Of a stretch of DNA of 6,489 nucleotides, positions 6,174 to 6,489 are shown one piece after another (position 1 is the first letter of the stretch; the number at the start of each line of letters is the position of its first letter). The notes below the pieces were generated by a model, which was given only the letters and a program-made list of their open reading frames with translations, made no database searches and had not been told where the DNA came from. Both the position numbers and the translations under genes were made by a program. The stretch lies in NCBI GenBank assembly GCA_020328135.1, contig JAIXNA010000061.1:1-6489 (forward strand), given 5' to 3'. This DNA comes from Candidatus Endomicrobiellum dinenymphae. Lineage in GTDB: Bacteria; Elusimicrobiota; Endomicrobiia; Endomicrobiales; Endomicrobiaceae.

Positions 6174-6489
<316 letters not shown>

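Overview
This window is an 11-gene stretch of the bacterial spc ribosomal-protein operon, all on the + strand. The order is rplN (5' end cut off), rplX, a small unrecognised membrane-protein ORF, rplE, rpsN, rpsH, rplF, rplR, rpsE, rplO, secY and adk (3' end cut off). Every ribosomal protein, SecY and Adk can be assigned from family motifs and full-length alignment with what is known of the families. The genes supply large-subunit proteins uL14, uL24, uL5, uL6, uL18 and uL15, small-subunit proteins uS14, uS8 and uS5, the SecY translocation channel, and the start of adenylate kinase. This couples ribosome assembly with protein export and nucleotide balance, as in most bacteria.

Organism: a bacterium with AT-rich coding sequence and a standard stop-codon set (TAG closes rplN, rplX, rpsH, rplF and rplR; TGA closes rpsE; the other genes use TAA). 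It has the zinc-binding short form of S14 (61 aa, two CxxC), a four-cysteine L24, an L15 with an [12 protein letters not shown] N-terminus, and no rpmD between rpsE and rplO. No single trait fixes the phylum. The combination, together with repeat-littered gaps, makes me think of an Elusimicrobiota/Endomicrobium-like bacterium, but that is a low-confidence guess.

Layout: 1-271 rplN; 272-433 a gap with a GTCATT...AATGAC-bounded palindromic repeat; 434-745 rplX; 766-957 the extra small ORF; 984-2179 rplE, rpsN and rpsH, tightly packed; 2180-2329 a gap with repeat copy A; 2330-3289 rplF and rplR; 3290-3545 a gap with repeat copy B; 3546-4495 rpsE and rplO, overlapping by 4 bp; 4496-4740 a gap with repeat copy C; 4741-6084 secY; 6085-6332 a gap with a different palindrome and three short direct repeats; 6333 to the end adk.

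The unusual part is the spaces between the genes. Several gaps are 150-256 bp in an operon that is normally almost gapless. They carry at least three kinds of palindromic repeat; one family (C4-T3-C / GAAAGG hairpin, then a GGAGTYG and GTCGTA tail) recurs in three gaps. The repeats stop short of each downstream Shine-Dalgarno region, so the genes remain intact. No tRNA, rRNA, CRISPR array, transposase or clear intrinsic terminator was seen.
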